DNA of 8,445 nt from positions 1 to 8,445 of the forward strand of contig JAOZRQ010000299.1 of NCBI GenBank assembly GCA_029940115.1. Reading direction: 5' to 3'. Made by a program: the position numbers and the translations under genes. Shown one piece after another: positions 1 to 6,641 of the stretch (position 1 is the stretch's first letter; the number at the start of each line of letters is the position of its first letter). The notes under the pieces are model-generated. The model saw only the letters and a program-made list of their open reading frames with translations, ran no database searches and was not told the DNA's origin. The stretch comes from Desulfobacterales bacterium. Its GTDB lineage: Bacteria > Desulfobacterota > Desulfobacteria > Desulfobacterales > 4be13.

Positions 1-177
1 CAAATGGCAGGTATAATTTATAATTTCACGGCAATTGTTTGTTGAACTCAATTTGTTTTTATGTTACCAATTTCTTTTGAAATGTCAACCATTCTGACAA
101 TTCTGACATATCTGTGTAAAGGACAAAAAAAAACGATTGAGCAAGAAAACCCGGCTTTTTTCTGGGAGGTGCGCTTC
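1..177 (+). other. AT-rich upstream region of the DUF29 gene
   Basis: This is the leader of the DUF29 gene. It is AT-rich and an open frame runs through it from 61, but that frame gives no DUF29-like sequence and is judged non-coding. It contains a perfect tandem repeat of ATTCTGACA (91-99 and 100-108), which could be a protein-binding site. A TATAAT lies at 12-17, but no -35 can be seen because the window starts there. A TTGAAC at 42-47 followed after 17 bp by TACCAA is a weak promoter candidate. Nothing here is strong enough to name a transcription start. Confidence 0.35.
150..170 (+). promoter_or_regulatory. Shine-Dalgarno site with small overlapping hairpin, DUF29 gene
   Basis: GGGAGGT at 164-170 lies 7 nt before the ATG at 178 and decides that start over the upstream in-frame ATGs at 61 and 82. 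A short inverted pair, CCCGG at 150-154 and CTGGG at 162-166 (one G-U pair), could fold over a T-rich loop and cover the first bases of the ribosome-binding site. The hairpin is only 5 bp, so its role is speculative; the SD itself is clear. Confidence 0.55.
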
Positions 178-642
178 ATGTATCGGTCGGGGACAGACAG
201 GGGTATTATGGAATGGCAACGACTATCCACAACATCACATTATCAGACTGCCGTGGCGGTGGAGAGAGAATTGCTGAGAGGCAACACGGAGGATTCGCTG
301 GCCGGCATCAGGGAGCTGATTGACGCATTGGGACGATCAGAGAAACGGGCATTGAAAAGCCAGATCATCCGGCTGATGGCGCATGTCATCAAATGGAAGG
401 TCCAGCCGGAGAGACACTCGCGGAGTTGGGTCTCCACAATTTGCAACGCAAGGGAGGAGATCGAGGACATTCAGGATGAGACCCCGAGCCTGACGGACTC
501 GGTCATTCAAGGGATGTGGGACAAATGCTTCCGATCCGCCACGCGCGATGCCGAGGGGTGGATGAATCGCTCTTCCTTTGTCACCGAATTGTCGTGGGAG
601 GAGGTGTTTGAGAGAGAGTACCTTTTGGAAGCAAAGGAGTGA
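178..642 (+). CDS. DUF29 domain-containing protein
   Basis: A 154-residue protein of the DUF29 family (PF01724), whose biochemical role is unknown. The family hallmarks are visible: LGRSEKRAL at residues 51-59, then LMAHVIKWKVQPERHSRSW at 66-84, matching the usual 'LGRSEKR.L...L..LL.HLLKW..QPE..S.SW' block, followed by 'EIEDIQDETPSL' and a C-terminal 'Y/F..A...A' type helix. The length suits the family (about 140-160 aa). The N-terminus is divergent: the usual 'YE.DF..W...QA..LR' appears only as 'YQTAVAVERELLRG' at 22-35. It has no signal peptide or membrane segment, so it is probably cytosolic. The ATG at 178 is chosen for its GGGAGGT at 7 nt and because it gives family length; ATG 208 is an alternative but lacks such a site. 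It converges on the large propeller gene and has no obvious functional tie to it. Confidence 0.85.
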   Translation: MYRSGTDRGIMEWQRLSTTSHYQTAVAVERELLRGNTEDSLAGIRELIDALGRSEKRALKSQIIRLMAHVIKWKVQPERHSRSWVSTICNAREEIEDIQDETPSLTDSVIQGMWDKCFRSATRDAEGWMNRSSFVTELSWEEVFEREYLLEAKE

Positions 643-911
643 AGTCAAAACATATGAAAGTGGCCCAGTCTTATCATGTTGGCTCTCTTTGCTGAATGCA
701 TGGGAGGCGGATTGACGACGGCGAGCAACCATTGGCTGGCTTCTGTACGCCGCTTGCCATTGACTGCTTGCCGCTGATCCGAAACTGAAGAGGCCAGCTT
801 TGCGACCTGTGCGATTCAAGCTCATAATTCCGGGATTTTCAGCGGGGATCTTCTTTGGAAAATTCGCTGACCCTAATTGCATAGGCCGAAAACTTTTAGA
901 ACTACTGAGAT
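643..911. other. Convergent intergenic gap, nothing recognised
   Basis: 269 bp between the stop of the DUF29 gene and the stop of the propeller gene on the opposite strand. A shared terminator would be expected, but no GC-rich hairpin with a T-run was seen on either strand. GCTTGCC occurs twice as a short direct repeat near 753-773. Long open frames crossing this stretch have no SD site and no recognisable protein signature. Confidence 0.4.
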
Positions 912-1784
912 TTAATCAAAGAAAGGATTATAGACCTCCACAGTGTCTAAAAGGATGTCTGAGCCATCGTTCTCGTCTGATCTCCACCCGCCAAAGAGAT
1001 ATATTCCTCCGTTGCACACGCTACTGGCAAGGAACGCTCTTGGAGCCGGCATGGGTGATTTGACGGCCCATGTGTTCGTCAAAGGGTCATATGCTTCAAC
1101 TGCGTCCAAAAACACAATGTTGTTATTCACATCTTTGTTCCATCCCCCAAAGGCATATATTTTCCCATTAAACGAGTTGCTGGTCAGGAACGATCTTGGA
1201 GTGGGCATGGGGGGATTGGTTGTCCACGCATCTGTTGAAGGGTCATACACCTCAACAGAATCACAAAAAAGGTCGCCTCTTTCGCCACCCAAAACATATA
1301 TCTTTCCATCAACAACACTGCTCGTATGAGATGTCCTGACGTCCGGCATTGAAGCCTTCACAGTCCATGCATCTGCCATCGGATCATACGCCTCAACGAC
1401 ATTCAAGTCGCCGCTGTTGTTCCATCCGCCCAACACATGGATTTTGTCATTCACCACGCTTGCTGAAAAGGATGATCTTGGGGTCAACATCGGCGTCTTT
1501 GTGGTCCAGGAATCTGTCACTGGATCATATTCCTCAACGATGCCAGATGGTTCATGTGTTCCGATCAGATAAATCTTTCCACCTGCCACGCAACTGGTCA
1601 GACCATCTCTCTTTGTCGGCATGGGTGTTTTTGCAGTCCAAGCATCTGTCAAAAGATTGTATTCCTCAACCACATCCAATTCTTGACCATTCTCGGTCCC
1701 ACCAAAAACATAAGCTTTCCCGTAAACGACACTGCTTGAAAGTGAACCTCTCGCGGTGGGCATAGAGGTCTTTGTTTCCCATGC
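912..1784 (-). repeat. Six kelch repeats (beta-propeller 3)
   Basis: Six consecutive units of about 44-53 residues start at 'AWETKTSMPTARG' and end at 'EVYNPFFD'. The paired glycines after 'KIYVFGG' are present in units 1, 3, 4, 5 and 6; unit 2 has 'KIYLIGT' instead. Insertions lengthen the loops in units 5 ('DVNNNIVF') and 6 ('SDENDGSD'). Six units would close as a six-bladed propeller. Confidence 0.85.
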
Positions 1785-1958
1785 CGAACCTTTCCTTATT
1801 CCATAGAGATAAGCATCATCGCTTCCCACACAGACAAATCCAGACATGAAACCCGTTCCCACGGCGGGCGAGGAATAGACATAATCCCCTGTTTTGTGCT
1901 TCCATTGGAGTGTGCCTTTTGTGCCGTCATCTTTTATGGCGTAAAGGTAGGTGTCATC
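912..1958 (-). CDS. C-terminal part of the secreted propeller protein (end of PQQ-like propeller plus six kelch repeats), out of frame
   Basis: This frame carries on exactly where the upstream large frame goes wrong. Read from 1958 it gives 'DDTYLYAIKDDGTKGTLQW', the missing half of a PQQ-like blade, then one degenerate PQQ-like blade, then six kelch repeats to the stop at 912-914. Each kelch unit reads roughly 'W..K..MP.PR....S.VV.GKIYV.GG......VE.YDP.TD'. The last unit ends neatly at 'DTVEVYNPFFD', so the C-terminus looks natural, with no sorting motif. Kelch propellers usually bind proteins or sugars; none of the galactose-oxidase copper ligands can be assigned here, so no catalysis is claimed. 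The only late start is a GTG at 1862 without a ribosome-binding site and inside the last PQQ-like blade, so separate translation is unlikely. It is best read with 1934-5935 as one gene of 1674 aa. Confidence 0.8.
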   Translation of the reverse strand, partial: DDTYLYAIKDDGTKGTLQWKHKTGDYVYSSPAVGTGFMSGFVCVGSDDAYLYGIRKGSAWETKTSMPTARGSLSSSVVYGKAYVFGGTENGQELDVVEEYNLLTDAWTAKTPMPTKRDGLTSCVAGGKIYLIGTHEPSGIVEEYDPVTDSWTTKTPMLTPRSSFSASVVNDKIHVLGGWNNSGDLNVVEAYDPMADAWTVKASMPDVRTSHTSSVVDGKIYVLGGERGDLFCDSVEVYDPSTDAWTTNPPMPTPRSFLTSNSFNGKIYAFGGWNKDVNNNIVFLDAVEAYDPLTNTWAVKSPMPAPRAFLASSVCNGGIYLFGGWRSDENDGSDILLDTVEVYNPFFD

Positions 1959-2764
1959 ACTCCCACATAGATGATGCCGTCATCTCCGATAGCAGGTGAG
2001 GAATATACCCTGTCCCCTGTTTGGTATGTCCACTTGGGAGAACCATCAGGATTTACCGCATGGAGATGATGGTCATGGCTTCCCACATAAATGGTGCCAT
2101 CCATTCCTGTGGCAGGAGAAGAATATATATACCCATCGGTCTTGTATTTCCATTTGAAGGTGCCATCGGCATTTATGGCATACAGATGTTTGTCACTGCT
2201 CCCCACATATAGAACGCCATCCGATCCGATGACAGGAGAAGAACTGACATAGTATCTCGTTCTATATTTCCATTTGAAGGTGCCATCGGCATTTATGGCA
2301 TACAGATGTCTGTCATCACTTCCCACATAAATGGTGCCATCCGTTCCCACAGCGGGCGAAGAGTTCACATAATACCCTGTTTTGTACTTCCATTTGAGTG
2401 TGCCATTTGTGGTGTCATCTTTTATGGCATACAGGTATCTGTCATCACATCCCACATAAACCGTCCCATCCGATCCCACCGCAGGCGAAGAATTCAGATC
2501 GCCGTTTGTCGGATATTTCCATCTCAGAGTACCGTCAGCATTTACCGCATAGAGATGCTTGTCCCAGCTTCCCACATAGATGGTGCCGTCCGGTCCTTGG
2601 GCAGGAGAAGAGTTGATCTCCCCATCAGTCAAATATTTCCATTTAAGGGTGCGATCGGGATTTACCGCATAAAGATGCTTGTCCCAGCTTCCCACATAGA
2701 CGGTGCCGTCTGTCCCCAATGTCGGAGATGATGACACATAGTCCCCCGTCTTGAATTTCCACCA
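1785..2764 (-). repeat. Eight PQQ-like repeats, 120-bp period (beta-propeller 2)
   Basis: Eight units of about 40 residues follow the pattern 'KWKY.T...V.SSPA.G.DGT.YVGS.D.HLYAINADGT'. Six are complete in the upstream frame, the seventh is cut by the frameshift and the eighth lies in the downstream frame with a degenerate centre ('GTGFMSGFVCVGSDD'). At DNA level the units are very alike with a period of exactly 120 bp: 2145-2189 and 2265-2309 are identical over 45 bp. Such repeats build BamB-like or quinoprotein-type eight-bladed propellers. Nothing shows that PQQ itself is bound. Confidence 0.88.
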
Positions 2765-5700
2765 GATCATGTTGCGACGATACAAACGGTTTCTCTGGCC
2801 ACTGTGGTTCCCGGTGAGCAAGTCCATATATCCGTCACCATCCACATCACCGAGAGCCACGGACCGGGTTTCGCGATCATCTGAGGTGAGTTCCTTTCCG
2901 ACGGCATCACTGAAAGGGGTTGCTGTTCCGTTGTTCAGATAGTAGTAATTTGTTCCGTTGTTCCCCTCGACCAGATCCAGATCCCCGTCATCATCTATGT
3001 CCCCCAAAGTCAAAGATACCGTGTAATGCCTGTCCGACGTGATGTCCATCCCCGTCACCCCGTTGAACGGATCAGCCGTCTTATTGTTCAGATAGAGACG
3101 GTTGGTTCCCATGTCGCTCCTCTGATCCGCCCCCCAGTCGTTCCCTTCGATCATGTCGAGCCATCCGTCGCCATTCACATCGCCAAGCACAACGGATCGT
3201 GTGTTGCTGTTCAGATGGTCCGCAAAGGTCTGGGAATTTGAGGGAATCACCTTTCCTGTGACACCAGCAAAGGGATCAGTCGATCCGTTGTTCAAATACA
3301 GGTAATTCAACTGGGTGTCGTAGTTTCCTTCAATCAGATCCAAATCGCCATCATTGTCCACATCTCCAAGGGCCAATGATCTTGTGTGATGGGTCTCCGA
3401 AGTGATGTCTTTGCCGGTCACGCCATTGAACGGGTCAGTCGTCCCGTCGTTCAGATACAGTCGATTCGGCTGTTTGTAATTTCCAGCAATCACATCCAAA
3501 TCGCCATCGTTGTCCAGATCACCGACCACCAGGGACCATGTATGGTTGGCATCTTCGGTGATGTTCTTCCCTGCCACTCCCTTGAATGGTTCAGATGTTC
3601 CATTGTTCAGGTACAGACGATTCTGCTGATTTTTGAAATTCCCCGCGAGCAGATCCAAATCACTGTCCCCATCTATGTCAGCCAGAGTCAACGATCGGGT
3701 GTTGTAGGCATCCTCAGTGAGATTCTCCCCTCCTTTGAATGGATCAGACGTTCCATCGTTCAGATACAAGCGATTCGGCTGGTTCTCATCGTCTGAGTTC
3801 AATTCCAGATCTGACAACCCAGAGAGATCTTCATAGGATTGCCGGCCATTCCCGGTGATCAGGTCCACGTCACCGTCGCCGTCCACATCTCCCAAGACCA
3901 CTGACAGTGTATCATGCCCATCCTCGGTCACATCCGCTCCCTTCGCGTCTTGAAACGGATCGCTTCCCCCGTTTGATCTTGGCTGATGTCTTCGATATTT
4001 TCTGGCAAATGGGTTGGCATACTCATCTTGGCGTTCTCTCTCTGATGAGGGAACTGTATTGAGCAGCCTCTGTAATATGAAAATCAGATCTTCCATTCCG
4101 ATCTTCTCATCTCCATTGACATCAGCCTCTTTGCAGATGGCTGTCGGATTCAAAAGAGAAGCTGTGCAGAATGTCATCGCCAAGATCGCGTCGGCCAAGG
4201 TGATTTCACCGTCACAGTTGATGTCCCCCTGAGTGCCCGGAATTTGAAGTGGCGGCTCCCTCCATATCGTCTCGCCATCTTGAATGGCGGCTATTTTATA
4301 GGTCCCCGTCGGCACATTGTAAAAGGTGTATCTGCCTGATTCATCCGCCGTGGTAAAACCTGTGAACTCATTTTCCGGATGGGTCTGAAGGAAGACCATC
4401 GCGTTCGGAACGTCAACCCCTCTGACATATTCCTCATATCCAAGATTCAAGGTGACATCGGTTTCAGGCGCGACAGCGATACCTTGTGCCACATCGACAA
4501 GGGTAATGGACTCCTGCCCATTTTCATCCTCAGTGGAGACGATCAGAAGAAGCTCAATGTTATTCTCTCTTGGAGCCAAAGAGAGTTCAAAATCTCCACT
4601 CTCATCAACGCCAGATTCAGCCAGAGGGTCGGTTTGGCCTATATTTTCCATGGTGATTTCATAATCGTCTGAAAACGCCAATACGAGTATTCTTCCTTGG
4701 CAATTGGCTTTTTCGGAAACATTCCCGGAGACAGGCACACCTTCAAGCAATGAAAAATCGGTTCCTGATACGGTTTGCCCTTCTGTGACGTGGACGGTCT
4801 TTTCTGAACCGATGTAACTCGTTCCCTCAGTGTTTACCTCGACCGTGTAAGTCCCGGACTGTAAGCCTTTAAACATATAGGAGCCATCTGTGTCTGTCTG
4901 GCAAGCATCAATCTGATGATCTTTCATTTTGACTGACAGGCCTTTGATCGGTTGACCATCAGCATCTCCCCGAACCACTCCCTCAATTTTGCCTCCCACT
5001 GCCAAACTGAAATTCACGTCCTGGGTGATTTGGTCCGCTGTGACTTGGACCAGTGTGGCTGTGTCTTCCTCATAAGCGTCATCATAGTATTCATCCAAGT
5101 AATCGGCATTCTGTGCATCACACTTGATTCTGTAGCTTCCTGGAATTAAGCCTTTGATAATGTATGATCCATCGGATTCTGTCAGCATGTCTGCCTTCCA
5201 ATCCCCTGTCTCATCATCATAGGCAGTGATCCTTATCCCCTCAACAGGTTCAGCATCCAAATCCCGAGTGACTGTGCCACTGATCCACCCCGCTTTGGGC
5301 AGGCTGAAATTGATGTCAGAGATGGTTTGTCCTGTGGCAATTTCAATTTTTTGGGCATCATCCTTGGCGTAGGCATTGTCGTAAAATTTTGTCACATAAG
5401 TGCCGTACTTGTCATATGCGAAAAACCTGTAACTTCCGGCCTGCAAGCCTCTGATGAGATAATTGCCATCGGACCATGTGCTGGCATTCAATATGAAATC
5501 ACTCGTCTCATAATCCTCCACCGCCACCCACATTCCCTCAACCGGTTGATTGTCAGAATCGCATGTCACCATGCCTGTGACCGCTTCATCACCGTGGAAA
5601 TGAAAAGTGCCGTTGATATCTTCCAGTTTGTACCAGTAAAAATGACCGAGACCAGCATCCCTATCTTCATAAGAATATGTTGATCCTTGAGCCGGCTCAG

Positions 5701-5935
5701 AGATGAGGTCATCCGTGATTTGAACATATTCCCCCGCTTTTGTTTCAGCTCGCCAGATGTGGAAACTCAGGTTTCCAGCTCCAGAGGCCGGTGTCCACTC
5801 AAGGATGGCATGATTCTTAAATGTGTGAACCACAAAAGAAGACATTTCCGTTGCGTTTGCTGAGACAACGAATACCATAAACAGGGTGAGCAGAAACTGT
5901 TGACCCAAGAGGGCCCATTTTGACATGATTTTCAT
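1934..5935 (-). CDS. Large secreted multidomain protein: FN3-like, carboxypeptidase-regulatory-like repeats, dockerin, FG-GAP and PQQ-like propellers (frameshifted C-terminus)
   Basis: As it stands this frame encodes 1333 aa. Residues 1-28 are a Sec signal peptide (n-region 'MKIMSK', hydrophobic core, probable cleavage after 'SANA'). About 30-117 is an FN3-like module ('FHIWRAETKAGEYVQIT...YWYKLED') often seen in Desulfobacterales exported proteins. About 119-568 holds roughly five CarboxypepD_reg/CNA-B-like beta-sandwiches with 'DGSYIIKGL.PGSYR' signatures. A dockerin lies at 570-628, FG-GAP/VCBS repeats at 663-1057 and PQQ-like repeats from 1058. Ca-binding loops are intact in the dockerin and FG-GAP parts. 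No catalytic domain is visible; the likely role is an exported scaffold, adhesin or binding protein. The ATG at 5935 is chosen because AAGGAG lies 9 nt upstream and the signal peptide starts there. The frame stays open to 6112, but that extension is probably leader. The C-terminus is lost to a one-base deletion; the kelch domain continues at 912-1958. Confidence 0.85.
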   Translation of the reverse strand: MKIMSKWALLGQQFLLTLFMVFVVSANATEMSSFVVHTFKNHAILEWTPASGAGNLSFHIWRAETKAGEYVQITDDLISEPAQGSTYSYEDRDAGLGHFYWYKLEDINGTFHFHGDEAVTGMVTCDSDNQPVEGMWVAVEDYETSDFILNASTWSDGNYLIRGLQAGSYRFFAYDKYGTYVTKFYDNAYAKDDAQKIEIATGQTISDINFSLPKAGWISGTVTRDLDAEPVEGIRITAYDDETGDWKADMLTESDGSYIIKGLIPGSYRIKCDAQNADYLDEYYDDAYEEDTATLVQVTADQITQDVNFSLAVGGKIEGVVRGDADGQPIKGLSVKMKDHQIDACQTDTDGSYMFKGLQSGTYTVEVNTEGTSYIGSEKTVHVTEGQTVSGTDFSLLEGVPVSGNVSEKANCQGRILVLAFSDDYEITMENIGQTDPLAESGVDESGDFELSLAPRENNIELLLIVSTEDENGQESITLVDVAQGIAVAPETDVTLNLGYEEYVRGVDVPNAMVFLQTHPENEFTGFTTADESGRYTFYNVPTGTYKIAAIQDGETIWREPPLQIPGTQGDINCDGEITLADAILAMTFCTASLLNPTAICKEADVNGDEKIGMEDLIFILQRLLNTVPSSERERQDEYANPFARKYRRHQPRSNGGSDPFQDAKGADVTEDGHDTLSVVLGDVDGDGDVDLITGNGRQSYEDLSGLSDLELNSDDENQPNRLYLNDGTSDPFKGGENLTEDAYNTRSLTLADIDGDSDLDLLAGNFKNQQNRLYLNNGTSEPFKGVAGKNITEDANHTWSLVVGDLDNDGDLDVIAGNYKQPNRLYLNDGTTDPFNGVTGKDITSETHHTRSLALGDVDNDGDLDLIEGNYDTQLNYLYLNNGSTDPFAGVTGKVIPSNSQTFADHLNSNTRSVVLGDVNGDGWLDMIEGNDWGADQRSDMGTNRLYLNNKTADPFNGVTGMDITSDRHYTVSLTLGDIDDDGDLDLVEGNNGTNYYYLNNGTATPFSDAVGKELTSDDRETRSVALGDVDGDGYMDLLTGNHSGQRNRLYRRNMIWWKFKTGDYVSSSPTLGTDGTVYVGSWDKHLYAVNPDRTLKWKYLTDGEINSSPAQGPDGTIYVGSWDKHLYAVNADGTLRWKYPTNGDLNSSPAVGSDGTVYVGCDDRYLYAIKDDTTNGTLKWKYKTGYYVNSSPAVGTDGTIYVGSDDRHLYAINADGTFKWKYRTRYYVSSSPVIGSDGVLYVGSSDKHLYAINADGTFKWKYKTDGYIYSSPATGMDGTIYVGSHDHHLHAVNPDGSPKWTYQTGDRVYSSPAIGDDGIIYVGVMTPTFTP
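1959..1962 (-). other. Single-base frameshift site
   Basis: On the + strand this repeat reads CATCACTCCCACATAG, where the equivalent place in a sibling repeat (about 2314-2329) reads CATCACTTCCCACATA. One T (A on the coding strand) is missing, turning 'YVGSDD' into 'YVGVMT' and bringing a stop 11 codons on. Adding one base gives a frame of 5025 nt from 5935 to 912, an exact multiple of three. No classical X-XXY-YYZ slippery heptamer is present, so mutation or sequencing/assembly error is preferred to programmed frameshifting. Confidence 0.9.
2765..3949 (-). repeat. Seven FG-GAP/VCBS repeats (beta-propeller 1)
   Basis: Seven units carry a calcium-binding loop of the type 'GD.D.DGD.DL..GN' ('GDVDGDGDVDLITGN', 'ADIDGDSDLDLLAGN', 'GDLDNDGDLDVIAGN' and so on), each followed in most units by 'NRLYLN.GT..PF.G'. 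Units are about 50-70 residues; units 1 and 5 carry longer inserts. Seven units match the seven-bladed integrin-alpha-like propeller. Ca2+ binding is inferred from the conserved acidic loop positions. Confidence 0.88.
4052..4228 (-). other. Dockerin type I-like domain within the large protein
   Basis: Two EF-hand-like loops are visible. The first, 'DINCDGEITLAD', has D, N, D and D at loop positions 1, 3, 5 and 12. The second, 'DVNGDEKIGMED', keeps the same ligands. They are separated by about 23 residues and followed by 'LIFILQRLL'. In cellulosomes dockerins bind cohesins; in non-cellulosomal bacteria such domains are common in exported proteins and their partner is often unknown. No cohesin is encoded in this window. 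Here the domain is internal, between the beta-sandwiches and the propellers, rather than C-terminal. Confidence 0.82.
4232..5581 (-). repeat. About five carboxypeptidase-regulatory-like beta-sandwich repeats
   Basis: The first three units (nt about 5581-5300, 5290-5000, 4990-4750) are clearly alike: 'G.V..D.D.QPV.G......D........T.SDGSY.IKGL..GSYR', then 'V.VT.GQTISD.NFSL'. Units 1 and 2 also share a 'YYDDAY..DDA' insertion. The fourth (about 4738-4442) is divergent, and the fifth ends 'DESGRYTFYNVPTGTYKIAAI' just before the dockerin. These modules normally act as stalks or spacers and lack catalysis of their own. Confidence 0.75.
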
Positions 5936-5944
5936 TTTCCTCAT

Positions 5945-5950
5945 CTCCTT
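5945..5950 (-). promoter_or_regulatory. Ribosome-binding site of the large gene
   Basis: AAGGAG on the minus strand, 9 nt before the ATG at 5935. The outer duplicate copy has the same AAGGAG (6400-6405) but lacks 9 nt (ATGAGGAAA) here, so there the optimally spaced ATG is the one for 'MSKWALL' (6390). The site fixes the start and argues against the longer frame beginning at 6112. Confidence 0.7.
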
Positions 5951-6125
5951 CATTTTTAAAAAAGGTTGGACATTGATCAAATTTCTGAAGCATCCCAATT
6001 TTATCATTGACTTTAAAATTTGGTTCGTGTACCTTCCATGGAAGCTGTAGGGTTTTGAAGACCGCTCGATTTGGCACTCTTGCTGACAATATGATGAGTT
6101 GGTGCCCTTCATCCATTAAGATATG

Positions 6126-6154
6126 TTGATACCCGCGTTTTCTTACAAAGTCAA
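6126..6154 (-). promoter_or_regulatory. Putative sigma70-type promoter, inner copy
   Basis: On the minus strand TTGACT (6149-6154) is followed after exactly 17 bp by TATCAA (6126-6131). An AT-rich 'GAAAAATATACC' just upstream of the -35 could act as an UP element. Transcription would start near 6119 and leave a leader of about 185 nt before the large gene. Every base of the -35, spacer and -10 is identical in the outer duplicate, whereas the downstream leader has diverged. Confidence 0.6.
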
Positions 6155-6189
6155 GGTATATTTTTCACAGTCAGGCAAGGGGGCCTTTT

Positions 6190-6390
6190 TCAGATTTGGA
6201 ATTTCCGTTGCGTTTGCTGAGGGAGTTCACATGAAATGAAATGAAATACCCATGTCAGAAAAAATGTCCCTGCGGTCATGCAGCCTAGCCAGCATCGCGG
6301 GTAGGTTATTTCTTGGCAGTTCCCTGAGACAACGAATACCATAAACAGGGTGAGCAGAAATTGTTGACCCAAGAGGGCCCATTTTGACAT
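6190..6390 (-). pseudogene. Truncated duplicate of the large gene's 5' end (signal-peptide relic)
   Basis: With the start at the ATG 9 nt after AAGGAG, this frame gives 66 residues. The first ~23 are the same signal peptide as the large protein ('MSKWALLGQQFLLTLFMVFV'). It then enters the 102-bp insertion ('GNCQEITYPRCW...'), leaves it out of frame ('PQQTQRKFQI') and stops. It is a leftover of the duplication rather than a designed gene. Because promoter, ribosome-binding site and signal peptide all survive, a small exported peptide could still be made. Confidence 0.65.
6222..6323. mobile_element. 102-bp MITE-like insertion with 5-bp flanking direct repeat
   Basis: The element interrupts the outer duplicate copy. 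The sister copy reads CTGAGACAACG uninterrupted at 5860-5870, whereas here CTGAG occurs on both sides (6217-6221 and 6324-6328), as a 5-bp target-site duplication would. Its ends are imperfect inverted repeats: GGAGTTCACATGAAATGA against GGAACTGCCAAGAAATAA, 12 of 18 matching. The centre folds into a hairpin (CCC 6268-6270/GGG 6299-6301, GCG 6272-6274/CGC 6296-6298, ATGC 6278-6281/GCAT 6292-6295). It codes for nothing. Family unknown; a replication-slippage insertion is the alternative. Confidence 0.5.
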
Positions 6391-6641
6391 GATTTTCATC
6401 TCCTTCATTTTAAGGGGTTGGAAATTGATCAAATTTTTTGAAGCATCCCAATTTGCTCTCTGGCCATATGTTTTCAATGATTGGTTGCCACATAATTTTG
6501 GTGAGGATATGTTTTATCATTGACTTTAAGATTTGGTTCGTGTATGTTCCATGAAAGCTGTAAGGTTTTGAACACCGTGCGATTTGGCACTCTTGCTGAC
6601 AACATGATGAGTTGGTGCCCTTCATCCATATATAAGATATG

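Larger units (their letters stand above)
5844..6198 (-). repeat. Tandem duplication, inner copy (functional promoter/leader/signal start)
   Basis: This segment covers the end of the signal-peptide coding region, the ribosome-binding site, the leader and the promoter of the large gene. It matches 6201-6713 in the same orientation; the junction lies at about 6199-6200. In the alignable leader (about 115 bp) nine substitutions were counted by eye, roughly 92% identity. The copies also differ by a 9-nt indel by the start codon, a ~58-nt indel near 5998/6454-6511 and the 102-bp insertion. Confidence 0.88.

Noticed and set aside
61..177. Longer DUF29 protein starting at ATG 61
   Set aside because: The extra 39 residues do not resemble the family, and a good ribosome-binding site sits before ATG 178.
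337..882. Long open frame on the minus strand across the DUF29 gene and the intergenic gap
   Set aside because: It is antisense to a recognisable family member, with no domain signature and no ribosome-binding site.
912..1862. Independent kelch gene starting at GTG 1862
   Set aside because: The start lies within the last PQQ-like blade, has no Shine-Dalgarno and no signal peptide. The frame continues upstream into the missing part of blade 7.
1955..1970. Programmed ribosomal frameshift
   Set aside because: No X-XXY-YYZ slippery heptamer is present and a sibling repeat carries the extra base, so a one-base deletion is the simpler reading.
1785..2764. CRISPR-like regular repeats
   Set aside because: The 120-bp period is translated as 40-residue propeller blades with no spacers.
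943..4672. Many plus-strand open frames opposite the propeller gene
   Set aside because: They are shadows of the repeat array; their own apparent repeats mirror the coding repeats on the minus strand.
6033..6044. Perfect 12-bp palindrome CTTCCATGGAAG in the leader
   Set aside because: It is disrupted in the duplicate copy (TTCCATGAAA) and has no loop; most likely chance.
5936..6112. In-frame N-terminal extension of the large gene from an ATG at 6112
   Set aside because: It would bury the signal peptide 60 residues inside the protein and has no ribosome-binding site. The duplicate copy shows mostly non-synonymous changes and a frame-breaking indel there.
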